Assembly (NCBI GenBank): GCA_029560805.1
Contig: JAKQKE010000163.1
Location: forward strand, 1 to 34,672
Length of the DNA stretch: 34,672 nt
From: Spirochaetota bacterium
GTDB taxonomy: Bacteria > Spirochaetota > Spirochaetia > Treponematales > UBA12059
Direction of reading: 5' to 3'
Every line of letters begins with the position of its first letter. Position 1 is the stretch's first letter. Below are positions 15,924-24,363 of the stretch, piece after piece. The notes under the pieces were generated by a model. The model saw only the letters and a list, made by a program, of their open reading frames with translations, had not been told where the DNA came from and ran no database searches. The translations under genes were made by a program, and so were the position numbers.

Positions 15924-16982
15924 ATGCTCAACGCCCTCGGTAGCGTGTTCTCGGTCCTCTTGATGATAGCCCTCGGCTTCGTGCTGGCCAGGCGGTCTTG
16001 GTTCAGCGCCTCCGGCTACGCCGGAGGCGGCGCGAACGGCCAAGCCGTTCGCGAACGTGCATCCAAGGATAGTGACGGCTACGCCGGAGGCGGCGCGAAC
16101 GGCCAAGCCGAGGATTTCGGCGGCAAGCTGATATCGCGGCTCGTCGTCAACGTGTCCCTGCCCGCCTACATGATAGCGAACCTGATGGGCGGCTACGACA
16201 GAGCCAGGCTCCTGTCGATGCTACCGGGCTTGCCGATCCCCTTCCTGTCGATGGCGGCCGCCTTCGCGTCGAGTGCCGCCGTAGCCGCCCTATTCAAGAT
16301 ACGACCGGAACGCCGCGGCACCTTCTCGTCGATGGCGTCGCTATCGAACACCATCTTCATCGGCCTACCCGTTAACATGATGATCTTTGGCGAGGAGAGC
16401 CTGCCCTACGTCCTCATCTACTATATCGCCAATACCGTCATGTTCTGGACCCTCGGCGTCTATGGCATCTCAGGAGACGGGGCCCGCCTGGCCGGGAACC
16501 CAGCCCCGCGGTTCTTATCTCCGACGGGGCTCCGCAGGCTACTGTCTCCGCCGCTCCTCGGCCTCATGGTCGCCATCGTCCTCATCATGCTCGGCGTCGC
16601 CCTACCCAAGCCACTCCTCGACACGGCCAGGACCATAGGCTCGATGACCACGCCCCTTTCGATGCTGTTCATCGGCATCGTCATCGCAAAGGTCGACTGG
16701 CGCTCGATACGCCTCGAACGCGACCTGGTACTCGTGGCCCTCTGCCGCTTCGTCGTCTCGCCGGCTATCGTCATCCTATTGCTACGCCTGACCGACCTGC
16801 CCATGCTCATGAAGCAGGTATTCTTCGTACAGTCGATGATGCCAGCGATGACCCAGACCCCGATCCTTGTCGCCACCTATGGCGCCGACATCGAGTTCGC
16901 AGGCCTTGGCACCTCGATGACGACCATGCTCAGCCTGCTCGTCATACCAGCCTGCCTAGCCCTCTCTCCCCTCGTGCTATAA
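15924..16982 (+). CDS. AEC-family (auxin-efflux-carrier-like) permease with repeat insertion
   Basis: A 352-residue permease with about ten membrane helices. The first helix is FSVLLMIALGFVLARR, and a conserved block follows the insertion (GGKLISRLVVNVSLPAYMIANL). Bacterial AEC proteins of about 310-320 residues transport organic acids such as malate or malonate, or act as simple exporters. This copy is longer because about 34 residues (29-62, rich in Gly and Ala, GYAGGGANGQA twice) sit between helix 1 and helix 2. They are encoded by a palindromic DNA repeat inserted in frame. The rest looks intact, with the second bundle from GLRRLLSPPLLGLMVA onward. It starts 43 bases after the metallophosphoesterase, so the two may be co-transcribed. 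Confidence 0.8.
   Translation: MLNALGSVFSVLLMIALGFVLARRSWFSASGYAGGGANGQAVRERASKDSDGYAGGGANGQAEDFGGKLISRLVVNVSLPAYMIANLMGGYDRARLLSMLPGLPIPFLSMAAAFASSAAVAALFKIRPERRGTFSSMASLSNTIFIGLPVNMMIFGEESLPYVLIYYIANTVMFWTLGVYGISGDGARLAGNPAPRFLSPTGLRRLLSPPLLGLMVAIVLIMLGVALPKPLLDTARTIGSMTTPLSMLFIGIVIAKVDWRSIRLERDLVLVALCRFVVSPAIVILLLRLTDLPMLMKQVFFVQSMMPAMTQTPILVATYGADIEFAGLGTSMTTMLSLLVIPACLALSPLVL
16008..16109. repeat. Palindromic repeat element inserted in frame in the AEC gene
   Basis: Two identical 33-bp copies (16014-16046 and 16077-16109) lie 63 bp apart. The first is flanked by two perfect hairpins: GCCTCCGGC-TAC-GCCGGAGGC (16008-16028) and CGCGAACGGC-CAA-GCCGTTCGCG (16031-16053). The 102-bp block keeps the reading frame and, if removed, would join ...RRSWFS to EDFGGKL as expected of the family. 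Its form recalls REP-like elements and the in-frame palindromic elements of Rickettsia. Confidence 0.75.
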
Positions 16983-17010
16983 AAAAAGAGGGGGATCATA
17001 GATCCCCCTC
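16981..17010 (-). terminator. Intrinsic terminator of the nucleoside ABC operon
   Basis: A perfect 10-bp stem (GAGGGGGATC with GATCCCCCTC, three-base loop, 16988-17010) is followed on the minus strand by seven T (16987-16981). It ends transcription coming from the right. It lies about 430 bases past the last permease stop, so the mRNA would include the whole 98-bp array. On the plus strand no T tract follows, so it is weak for the AEC gene. Confidence 0.75.
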
Positions 17011-17026
17011 CCCAAGTACATTTCAG

Positions 17027-17400
17027 TGACCGGCGAGCGCCAGCGAGCTCGGTCACCCGCCGTACCGGCCCGCGGAGTTAACCGGCGAGCGCAGCGAGTC
17101 CGGTTGCCCGCCGCTACCGCCCCATGACCGGCGAGCGCCAGCGAGCTCGGTCACCCGCCGTACCGGCCCTCGGAGTTAACCGGCGAGCGCAGCGAGTCCG
17201 GTTGCCCGCCGCTACTGCCCCATGACCGGCGAGCGCCAGCGAGCTCGGTCACCCGCTGTACCGGCCCGCGGAGTTAACCGGCGAGCGCAGCGAGTCCGGT
17301 TGCCCGCCGCTACCGCCCCATGACCGGCGAGCGCAGCGAGCTCGGTCACCCGTCGTACCGGCCCGCGGAGTTAACCGGCGAGCGCCAGCGAGTCCGGTTG
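17027..17400. repeat. Tandem array of a 98-bp unit, four copies
   Basis: Units start at 17027, 17125, 17223 and 17321, each 98 bases apart; the last is cut at about 80 bases. Each unit has two hairpin-forming halves: one bounded by TGACCG and CGGTCA, the other by AACCGG and CCGGTT. Both are built around GCGAGCGC(C)AGCGAG. Copies differ by a few bases and by one-base indels inside the loops. No reading frame is implied. Confidence 0.9.
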
Positions 17401-17412
17401 AACCCGCGGGAG

Positions 17413-17440
17413 CGATCGCCGCGCGAAGCGTCGGCGATCG
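17413..17440. repeat. Inverted repeat just after the last permease gene
   Basis: CGATCGCCG (17413-17421) pairs perfectly with CGGCGATCG (17432-17440), two bases past the permease stop codon. It has no T tract. It probably folds at the 3' end of the coding mRNA and could protect it from exonucleases. Confidence 0.5.
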
Positions 17441-17441
17441 C

Positions 17442-18395
17442 CTAACGCTTTCCCTGATCGTAAATCTCGCCCGCGGCCTTCGGCCCCACGGACTTGCCGG
17501 CGAATACGACGAGCGCCACGATGGTCAGCACGTAGGGTAGCGCGTAGAACACCTCGAGCGGCAAGGACGCCAATATCTTGATGTCCTTGGCGTAGTACGA
17601 CAGCGTCTGGGAGAAGCCGAAGAACATGCCTGCGCCGAGGACGCCCCAGGGGTTCCACTTGCCGAATACGAGCGACGCTAGAGCGATGAAGCCGGTGCCG
17701 TGGATGGAGGTGACCGTGTACTGGATATCCTGGGTCAGTACCATCGTCGCCCCGGCCAATCCGGCGAAGGCGCCGGAGGCGATGACGCCTGCGTAGCGCA
17801 TCGCGTAGACGTTGATGCCCATCGACGCGGCCGCTTGGGGATGCTCGCCGCAAGAGCGCAGGCGGAGCCCGAACGGCGTCTTGAACACGACGAACCAGGT
17901 GACGACGACGAGCGTGATCGCGAGGTAGAACGTCGGGTACATCTCGTAGAATAGCATCGGCCCGATGATCGGTATCTTGGATAGGATCGGAACCGTCACC
18001 TTGCGCAGACCGTAGCTGAACGCGCGAGTGCGCTGCTGGTTGAACAGGATCTGGCAGAGGTAAATGGTCAGACCGCTCGCCAGTATGTTCAGCGCCGTGC
18101 CGGAGATGATCTGGTCGGCCTTGAGATGGATGCTCGTGAACGCGTGCAGGAGCGAGAACAGCATGCCGGCCGCGATGCCGGTCAGGAGGCCGAGCCACGG
18201 GGCCATCGCCGTAACCGGTTCAAGCACGACCGTGACCGACGCGCCGGCGAAGGCTCCGACCATCATGATGCCCTCGAGCGCTATGTTCGTCACGCCCGAG
18301 CGCTCGCTGAACAGGCCGCCGAGGGCGGCCATGACTATGGGCGCGCCGAACATCAGCGCTATCGGGAACATCTCTAGGATCATGCCGAGGTTCAT
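17442..18395 (-). CDS. Nucleoside ABC transporter permease, second subunit
   Basis: A 317-residue permease of the BPD_transp_2 family with about eight to ten membrane segments. It begins MNLGMILEMFPIALMFGAPIVMAALGGLFSER, where SGVTNIALEGIMM is the conserved family motif, and it carries the coupling-helix region GLRLRSCGEHPQAAASMGI near residue 145. It resembles NupQ- or YufQ-type subunits of nucleoside importers. Its ATG overlaps the stop of the first permease by four bases (ATGA), the usual sign of translational coupling. It is the last gene of the operon. Confidence 0.9.
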   Translation of the reverse strand: MNLGMILEMFPIALMFGAPIVMAALGGLFSERSGVTNIALEGIMMVGAFAGASVTVVLEPVTAMAPWLGLLTGIAAGMLFSLLHAFTSIHLKADQIISGTALNILASGLTIYLCQILFNQQRTRAFSYGLRKVTVPILSKIPIIGPMLFYEMYPTFYLAITLVVVTWFVVFKTPFGLRLRSCGEHPQAAASMGINVYAMRYAGVIASGAFAGLAGATMVLTQDIQYTVTSIHGTGFIALASLVFGKWNPWGVLGAGMFFGFSQTLSYYAKDIKILASLPLEVFYALPYVLTIVALVVFAGKSVGPKAAGEIYDQGKR

Positions 18396-19522
18396 ACGCC
18401 CGCCTCCTCGCCGGTAACGGGTAGCGAGGACGCTTTGTCGCGCCTCAGTCTGAGCATAGCTATCAGGCGCTCCAATCCGTATTTCATGGCCACGAACAGG
18501 ACGATCGACGCCTGGATGATGCCGCCGATCTCCTTCGGGATGCCGTTCGACTGCATCAGCGGACCGGCGGCCTTGAGCATGCCGAACAGGAGGCCCGCGA
18601 GCAGGATACCCAGCGCCTGGTTCGAGCCGACGAGCGCCACGGCCATGCCGTCGAAGCCGTAACCCTCGGCCGCCGACAGCGCCCTACCGAAGTTGAAGGT
18701 GCCGGTGGTGATCACCGCGCCGGCGAGTCCGGCGAAGGCGCCGGCTATCATCATCGACAGCACGATGTTGCGGTTGACCTTCATGCCGGCGTACTTGGCC
18801 GCGTCCTTGTTATAGCCGACGGCCCTGAGACCGTAGCCGAAGGTCGTCTTCTCGATCACGAACCAGTAGACGACGATCGCGATCAACACCGGTATGAAGC
18901 CCCAATTCAGGCGGGACCCGTTCGTTATGGACTCGAGCCAGGGATCCTTGAGCAAGGCCGACTGCGGGAACGGGGCCGTCTTGACCTTGTCGAACGAGCC
19001 GAACACGTTAAGGATGAGGAGGTTGTTCATATGCAGGGCCACGTAGTTGAGCATGATGGTCACGACGACCTCGTGCACGTTGAAACGCGCCTTCAGGTAA
19101 CCCGGGATCGCTCCCCACAGCGCGCCCGCTGCCATGCCGGCGACGAGCACGAGGGGAATATGGATGAAGGCCGGCGCCTTGACCAACAGCGCCACGGTGG
19201 TAGCCGCCAGCGAGCCGATCATCAGCTGGCCCTCGGCGCCGATATTGAACAGGCCGGTACGGGCAGCGAAGCCGAAGCACAGGGCCGTCAGGATGATAGG
19301 CATGGCCTGGATGACCAGCTCGCCTATGTAGCGCGGGTTGAACGATCCCCTGGCGACGTTCAGGCCGGTCAGGCCCTGTAGCATCGCGTTGAACATGACG
19401 AGGGGGCTCTTGCCGGTGATCATGACGACCACCGAACCGACCACGAAGCCGAGCAGCACCGCGACGATCGGTACTAAGAGCGCGTCGCCCTTCCTCGCGT
19501 CGCCTAGTTTTCTGTTTGCCAT
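18392..19522 (-). CDS. Nucleoside ABC transporter permease, first subunit
   Basis: A 376-residue permease of the same family as its neighbour, of NupP/YufP type. Membrane segments begin at about residue 16 (IVAVLLGFVVGSVVVMI). The family block is ARTGLFNIGAEGQLMIG near residue 86, and the coupling helix is TTFGYGLRAVGYNKDAAKYAGM near residue 226. The two permeases form the heterodimeric channel of an importer fed by the BMP lipoproteins and powered by the double ATPase. Only one base separates its ATG from the ATPase stop codon. Confidence 0.9.
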   Translation of the reverse strand: MANRKLGDARKGDALLVPIVAVLLGFVVGSVVVMITGKSPLVMFNAMLQGLTGLNVARGSFNPRYIGELVIQAMPIILTALCFGFAARTGLFNIGAEGQLMIGSLAATTVALLVKAPAFIHIPLVLVAGMAAGALWGAIPGYLKARFNVHEVVVTIMLNYVALHMNNLLILNVFGSFDKVKTAPFPQSALLKDPWLESITNGSRLNWGFIPVLIAIVVYWFVIEKTTFGYGLRAVGYNKDAAKYAGMKVNRNIVLSMMIAGAFAGLAGAVITTGTFNFGRALSAAEGYGFDGMAVALVGSNQALGILLAGLLFGMLKAAGPLMQSNGIPKEIGGIIQASIVLFVAMKYGLERLIAMLRLRRDKASSLPVTGEEAGV

Positions 19523-19523
19523 G

Positions 19524-21044
19524 TTAACCGGCCTTCCTGACCGAGCCGGACATCATCAGGCCGAGCTCGTTCTCGTCGGTCTTGTCGGCGTCGACCACGC
19601 CGACGATCTCGCCGCCGTAGATGACCGCGATCCTGTCGGACACGTCGAGTATCTCGTCAAGCTCGAGCGACGCGAGCAGGATCGCCTTGCCCTTGTCGCG
19701 CTCGGCGACGATGCGCTTATGGATGTATTCGATAGCGCCCACGTCGAGGCCGCGCGTCGGCTGCGCTATGACGAAGGCGATGGGCGACCGGTCGATCTCG
19801 CGCGCGAGTATCGCCTTCTGCTGGTTGCCGCCCGACATCGAGCGGGCCTTGGTATCGGCGCCGCGCCCGGAGCGCACGTCGAACTCGTCGATCAGGCGTT
19901 CGGCGTTCTTGCGTATGGCGCCGTAGTCCAGGATGCCGTGCCTCGAGAACGGCTCGGAGCCATAGGAATGGATGACCATGTTCTCGTCGAGCCTGAAGTC
20001 GAGCACGAGACCGTGGCGATGCCTATCCTCGGGGATATGGCCGAGCCCGCTGTCGAGCCGCTGCTTGACCGGCAGGTCGGTGATGTCGACGCCCCGGACC
20101 GTCACGGAGCCTGACTCGATGGGCGCAAGGCCGGTCAGGGCCTGGATCAGTTCGGTCTGGCCGTTGCCATCGATGCCGCACAGGCCGAGAATCTCGCCCT
20201 CGCGCACGCTCAGCGACAGGTTCTTGACGCCCAGGAGGCCCTTGGCGTTCTTGACGCATAGATCCTTGATATCGAGGACGACCTCGCCCGGATGGGAGGG
20301 GCCTTTGTCGACCGAGAAGCTGACTTCGCGCCCGACCATCATCTCCGCCATGCTCGCCTCGCTGGTCCCGGCGACCGGCACGGTACCGATCAGCTTGCCG
20401 CGCCTGAGCACGGTGCAGGTATCGGCGACCGCCTTGATCTCCTTGAGCTTGTGGGTGATCAGGAGGATGGTCTTGCCCTCCTCGACGAGCCGACGCATGA
20501 TGCCCATCAGCTCGTGGATCTCCTGCGGCGTCAGTACCGCGGTAGGCTCGTCGAAGATCAGGATCTCGGCGTCGCGGTAGAGCATCTTGAGGATCTCGAC
20601 CCGCTGCTGCATGCTCACGCTGATGTCCTCGATCTTGGCGAAGGGGTCGACGTCCAGGCCGTAGAGCTTCGACAGCTCGGCGACCTTGACGGCCGCGCTC
20701 TTTATATCGAGCACGGGCCCCTTCTTTGGCTCGAGGCCGAGGATGATATTCTCGGTCACCGTGAAATTATGTACGAGCTTGAAATGCTGATGCACCATGC
20801 CGATGCCCAGCTCGTTGGCTACGTTCGGATCGCTGATGCGGACGGTCTCCCCGCGGATCCGGATGCTGCCTCCGTCGGGCGAATACAGCCCGAATAGGAT
20901 GCTCATCAGCGTCGATTTACCGGCGCCGTTCTCGCCCAGAAGGGCATGGATGCTGCCCTTCTCTACCTGGAGCGTCACGTCGTCGTTAGCGCGGATGCCC
21001 GGGAAGTCTTTGACGATATTGAGCATCTCGATGATGAACGCCAT
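19524..21044 (-). CDS. Nucleoside ABC transporter ATPase, two fused nucleotide-binding domains
   Basis: A 506-residue sugar/nucleoside-type ABC ATPase with two tandem domains. The first has Walker A GENGAGKST, a signature region ISVSMQQRVEIL and Walker B ILIFDEPTAVLTP. The second has a degenerate Walker A (GIDGNGQTE), signature MSGGNQQKAILARE and Walker B FVIAQPTRGLD. Unequal sites are normal in the NupO/RbsA/MglA class. MAFIIEMLNIVKDFPG is the family start and has GGGGG six bases before it; the open frame extends 60 bases further upstream. A minus-strand TATAGT (21112-21117) could be the -10 box of the ATPase-permease unit. It couples ATP hydrolysis in the cytoplasm to nucleoside import. Confidence 0.9.
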   Translation of the reverse strand: MAFIIEMLNIVKDFPGIRANDDVTLQVEKGSIHALLGENGAGKSTLMSILFGLYSPDGGSIRIRGETVRISDPNVANELGIGMVHQHFKLVHNFTVTENIILGLEPKKGPVLDIKSAAVKVAELSKLYGLDVDPFAKIEDISVSMQQRVEILKMLYRDAEILIFDEPTAVLTPQEIHELMGIMRRLVEEGKTILLITHKLKEIKAVADTCTVLRRGKLIGTVPVAGTSEASMAEMMVGREVSFSVDKGPSHPGEVVLDIKDLCVKNAKGLLGVKNLSLSVREGEILGLCGIDGNGQTELIQALTGLAPIESGSVTVRGVDITDLPVKQRLDSGLGHIPEDRHRHGLVLDFRLDENMVIHSYGSEPFSRHGILDYGAIRKNAERLIDEFDVRSGRGADTKARSMSGGNQQKAILAREIDRSPIAFVIAQPTRGLDVGAIEYIHKRIVAERDKGKAILLASLELDEILDVSDRIAVIYGGEIVGVVDADKTDENELGLMMSGSVRKAG

Positions 21045-21104
21045 CGCGTGCCCCCATTGTGTCATCTGGGATTCTTCCGCGCCGGGATCACCCGCGCGGG
21101 TCAT

Positions 21105-21316
21105 ACAGAATACTATAAATAAAGCTCTTTGGGAAGGAACCGTCGGGCGACCGGCGGACGACGCGCCGCGCCTTCGTCATAGAAACGAAGAGCGGCCCAG
21201 TAGCCGCGGCGAGCGCACCATCGGTACGCCTGTCGCGCCACTAGCCGCTCACGTGACGGATACCGTCGGCGCTACCCGGCGCCCGGAGGCGACGGATAGC
21301 GCGATAGGGAGGCGAA
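21105..21316. other. Spacer between the first BMP gene and the ATPase gene
   Basis: About 210 bases without a gene. On the minus strand a hairpin CTTCGT-TTCTATG-ACGAAG (about 21178-21196) and a possible -10 box TATAGT (21112-21117) lie before the ATPase. Such a hairpin between a binding-protein gene and its transporter genes often lowers downstream expression so that the binding protein is in excess; that is inference. Confidence 0.4.
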
Positions 21317-22363
21317 TTACTTCGCGGGGATTTCCGAGACGACGAGCTCGCCGGAAGCGATCTTCTTGGCGTACTCGTTGACGGACGCGACGATGTCGGC
21401 CGACAGGTTCGGGTTCTCGTTCGGGATGCCGACGCCGTTGTTCTTCAGGGAGAACACGAGGGTCTGGCCGCCGGGGAACTGGCCAGCCAGGGTCATCTTC
21501 GCGACCTCGTAGGCGGCCACGTCGACGCGCTTCATCATCGAGGTCAGCACGGCGGACTTGTCGCCGTATAGGCCGTCGGAGTACTGGTCCTTGTCGACGC
21601 CGATAGCCCAGCGGACGTCGCCCTTCTCCGAGCGCTCCTTGGCTTCCTTGATCATGCCGTTGCCGGTGCCACCGGCCGCGTGGAAGATGATGTAGGCGCC
21701 AGCGTTGAACTGCTTCTGCGCGAGGGCCTGGCCCTTATCCGGGGCGCCGAAATCGCCGGCGTAGTCGACGAGGATCTTGGCCTCGGGGTAGACGGCCTTG
21801 ACGCCCTGCTCGAAACCGGCCTGGAACTTCTCGATGAGCGGGAACTGCATGCCGCCGATGAAACCGACGACCTTCTTGCCGTCGGCCTTGGCCTTGAGGC
21901 CGGTCGCGACGCCGACGAGGTAGGAACCCTCGTGCTCGGCGAAGACGGCGCAGACCACGTTCGGCTTCTGCACGCTGGAGTCGTCGATGATCATCAGCTT
22001 CTGCTGCGGATACTTCTCGGCGACCTCGCCCATGGCGTTGGCGAAGAGGAAGCCGGGCGCGACGATCAGGTCGAGCTTCTCGTCGGCGAAGGTGCTGAGG
22101 TTCGGCACGTAGTCGGCCTCGGCGCCGGACTGGAGATACTTATAGTCGGTTCCCTTGACGAGACCATTCTCCTCGCCGAAACGGATGACGCCTTCCCAGG
22201 TCCCCTGGTTGAAGGACTTGTCATCGATACCGCCGAGATCGGTTACGAGGCCGACCTTGAACACCGGCTTGGCGGCGACCGGAGCGGCCTTCTCTTCCTT
22301 GGCGCAACCGGTGAAGGCGAGCGCGGCGATGAGAAGCACGGCGAAGAAAGTTCGATACTTCAT
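21317..22363 (-). CDS. BMP-family nucleoside-binding lipoprotein (PnrA/TmpC-like)
   Basis: A 348-residue secreted lipoprotein. The signal peptide ends in a lipobox AFTGC, so Cys20 would carry the lipid anchor. The binding domain shows family blocks VGLVTDLGGIDDKSFNQGTWEG, VAPGFLFANAMGEVA, VFAEHEGSYLVGVATG, VVGFIGGMQFPLI, IIFHAAGGTGNGMIKEA, AIGVDKDQYSDG and TSMMKRVD. The Treponema pallidum homologue PnrA (TmpC) binds purine nucleosides; the aromatic and Asp residues of these blocks line that pocket. It lies just ahead of the matching ABC genes, with its own good promoter and AGGAG before the ATG. Confidence 0.9.
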   Translation of the reverse strand: MKYRTFFAVLLIAALAFTGCAKEEKAAPVAAKPVFKVGLVTDLGGIDDKSFNQGTWEGVIRFGEENGLVKGTDYKYLQSGAEADYVPNLSTFADEKLDLIVAPGFLFANAMGEVAEKYPQQKLMIIDDSSVQKPNVVCAVFAEHEGSYLVGVATGLKAKADGKKVVGFIGGMQFPLIEKFQAGFEQGVKAVYPEAKILVDYAGDFGAPDKGQALAQKQFNAGAYIIFHAAGGTGNGMIKEAKERSEKGDVRWAIGVDKDQYSDGLYGDKSAVLTSMMKRVDVAAYEVAKMTLAGQFPGGQTLVFSLKNNGVGIPNENPNLSADIVASVNEYAKKIASGELVVSEIPAK

Positions 22364-22378
22364 ACTAACTCCTTTACT

Positions 22379-22396
22379 TTTTCGCTATCGCGAAAA
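22379..22396. promoter_or_regulatory. Palindrome in the 5' leader of the first BMP gene
   Basis: TTTTCGC and GCGAAAA pair around TATC, between the promoter and the ribosome-binding site. As RNA it could stabilise the 5' end; as DNA it could be an operator. No regulator can be named. Confidence 0.4.
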
Positions 22397-22407
22397 TGTG
22401 GAACTCG

Positions 22408-22436
22408 ATAGTAACCCCTTACGCGATTCAGTGCAA
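22408..22436 (-). promoter_or_regulatory. Sigma-70-type promoter of the first BMP gene
   Basis: On the minus strand TTGCAC (22436-22431), a 17-base spacer and TACTAT (22413-22408) lead into the leader of the BMP lipoprotein gene. It gives this gene transcription independent of the upstream BMP gene. Confidence 0.6.
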
Positions 22437-22476
22437 GTCGGTATTACACCTTTTTGAGCGTATCGCGAGCGCCGTA

Positions 22477-23619
22477 TCAGCGCAATACGGCCACGAAATC
22501 GGCCAAGGCTTGGTCGTTCGAGGGCACGACGATCTCGCCGGAGGTGACGCGCCTGGCCAGGTCGGAGAGCGTCGTCACGGCGTCCGCCGGTAGGCCGGCG
22601 GCGACGTAGCCGACTCCGCCCTCGGCGAGTCCGAAGGTGCGATAGCCGCCCGGGATCCTGACGCCGGCGACGAGCTCCTGGCCGAGCGCGTAGACGGCCC
22701 TATCGACCCGCTTGAGCATCGAGGTGACGACGAGCTTGGACAACTGGGCGTCCGCGGCTGAGCCGGACGAGGCCAGGATGGCCGCCTGATCCGAATCGAC
22801 GCCGATGGCCTTGGCGTCGAAGCGGCCGGCCGCCTCGAACACGCCGCGGCCCGAGGCGCCGGCGGCGTGGAAGATCACCTTCGAGTTGACGCGCAACAGC
22901 ATGGAAGCCATCTCGGCGCCGCGGGCCGGATCGTCGAAGCCGCTCGCGTCCCTGGCCACGAACGCCGAGACGACGCGGCCTGGAGCCCTGAGGGCCGGGT
23001 TGATAAAAGCGGCCCCGGCCGTGTAGCCGGCCAGGAAGCGCCGTATCATCGGCGTGTCCATGCCTCCGACGAAGCCGACGCGGGCGTCGGGCCCGGCCGC
23101 GGCGGCCAGGAGACCGGCGTAGGCCCCGACCAGGAACGAGCCCTCGTGCTCGGCGAAGTCGACGCAGGTCACGCTCGAGGAGGCGTTCAGATCGGGCACG
23201 GTGCCGTCGATGATGACGAAATGCGTTTCAGGATAATCGCTGGCGACCGAGCCGATGGAATCGGCGAACAGGAAGCCTACGGCTATCACCAGGTCCCGGC
23301 CGTCCTCGGCCAGGCTGCGCAGGAGCTGCTCGCGGTCGACGCCGCCATGCTTTGACTCGAGCACCCGGATGTCGAGCGCGTCGCCGAAGTCGGCGTCCGG
23401 GTCGCCCTCGATGCGGCCGCCGGAGTCCCGGGCCAGCATCGCGAGGCCGTCGTAGGCCGAACGGTTGAACGATGCGTCGTCGCGGCCGCCGATGTCGAAG
23501 ACCATGCCTATCGTCGGTTTGGCTCGCTTGGCGGTGGCGACGGCGCGATCGTTACCGCCGCAGGACGACAATGCCAGGGTCAGGGCCAGCGCGATGGCTA
23601 CGAGACGGCGATGCTTCAT
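22477..23619 (-). CDS. Second, divergent BMP-family nucleoside-binding lipoprotein
   Basis: A 380-residue lipoprotein with lipobox ALSSC near residue 20. It keeps the family blocks in changed form: IGMVFDIGGRDDASFNRSAYDG, IAVGFLFADSIGSVA, DFAEHEGSFLVGAYAG, VGFVGGMDTPMI, VIFHAAGASGRGVFEAA, AIGVDSDQAAIL and TSMLKRVD. Divergence from the neighbouring copy is high and there are insertions, so it is an old paralogue and may bind other nucleosides. It is the kind of extra receptor that can feed the same permeases. AGGAGG-like GGAGG precedes the ATG, and a minus-strand TATACT (23637-23642) lies behind it. Confidence 0.85.
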   Translation of the reverse strand: MKHRRLVAIALALTLALSSCGGNDRAVATAKRAKPTIGMVFDIGGRDDASFNRSAYDGLAMLARDSGGRIEGDPDADFGDALDIRVLESKHGGVDREQLLRSLAEDGRDLVIAVGFLFADSIGSVASDYPETHFVIIDGTVPDLNASSSVTCVDFAEHEGSFLVGAYAGLLAAAAGPDARVGFVGGMDTPMIRRFLAGYTAGAAFINPALRAPGRVVSAFVARDASGFDDPARGAEMASMLLRVNSKVIFHAAGASGRGVFEAAGRFDAKAIGVDSDQAAILASSGSAADAQLSKLVVTSMLKRVDRAVYALGQELVAGVRIPGGYRTFGLAEGGVGYVAAGLPADAVTTLSDLARRVTSGEIVVPSNDQALADFVAVLR

Positions 23620-23677
23620 GGCGTTCCTCCGCGGACAGTATAACCCGTTTCAGGCCGTAGCTGGCGACTAAAGCGAC

Positions 23678-24349
23678 CTACTCGGGCAGCTCGCTGACGA
23701 TGGCCACGCCCGACGACGCGCCGAGCCGATCGGCACCGGCGTCGAGCATCTGGATGGCGTCGTGGTAGCTGCGGATGCCTCCCGAGGCCTTGACCTTGAG
23801 CCGGTCGCCGACGGCCTTCTTCATGAGCCGCACGTCGTCGGCGCTGGCCCCGCCGGTGCCGAAGCCGGTGCTCGTCTTGACGAAGTGCGCCCCGGCCCTG
23901 GCCGCCGCCTCGCAGGCCTTGACCTTCTCCGGGTCGGTCAGGTAGCAGGTCTCGATGATCACCTTGACCGTCGCTTTGCCGGCCGCCTTGACCACCATGC
24001 GGATGTCCTCCTCGACCTCTTTCCAGTCGCCCGCCTTGGCCGCCCCGAGGTTGATGACCATGTCGACCTCCTCGGCGCCCTGCTTGACGGCGAGGGCGGC
24101 CTCGGCGGCCTTGGTCTCGGTGGCGTTCGCGCCCAGCGGAAAGCCTATCACGGTACAGACGAGCACCTTCGAGTTCTGGAGCTCCTTGGCGCAGAGCGGC
24201 ACCCAGCGCGGGTTGACGCAGACGCTGGCGAAGCCGTTGGCCTTGGCCTCGACGCACAGCTCGCGTACCTGCTGCTCGGTGGCTATCGCCTTCAAGAGGG
24301 TGTGATCGATCGTCTTGGCGATGGTCGCCTTGGTCCATTCCTTGCTCAT
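23678..24349 (-). CDS. deoC: Deoxyribose-phosphate aldolase
   Basis: A 223-residue class I aldolase of the short bacterial type. Clear blocks are IDHTLLK at the N-terminus, [51 protein letters not shown] (the Schiff-base Lys, near residue 155) and VKASGGIR with the second catalytic Lys. It cleaves 2-deoxyribose 5-phosphate to glyceraldehyde 3-phosphate and acetaldehyde. The ATG with AAGGAG six bases upstream is chosen over a longer frame. Next to two nucleoside receptors and their importer, it points to use of imported deoxynucleosides for carbon. No nucleoside phosphorylase or phosphopentomutase gene lies in the window. Confidence 0.95.
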   Translation of the reverse strand: MSKEWTKATIAKTIDHTLLKAIATEQQVRELCVEAKANGFASVCVNPRWVPLCAKELQNSKVLVCTVIGFPLGANATETKAAEAALAVKQGAEEVDMVINLGAAKAGDWKEVEEDIRMVVKAAGKATVKVIIETCYLTDPEKVKACEAAARAGAHFVKTSTGFGTGGASADDVRLMKKAVGDRLKVKASGGIRSYHDAIQMLDAGADRLGASSGVAIVSELPE

Positions 24350-24363
24350 GTCGTCTCCTTGGC

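Noticed and set aside
17027-17400. 98-bp array as a CRISPR
   Set aside because: Units are contiguous and homogenised along their whole length, with no unique spacers and no cas genes nearby.
22472-22490. CCGTAT...ATACGG as a terminator after the second BMP gene
   Set aside because: The hairpin includes the stop codon and is followed by A-rich rather than T-rich sequence on the minus strand.
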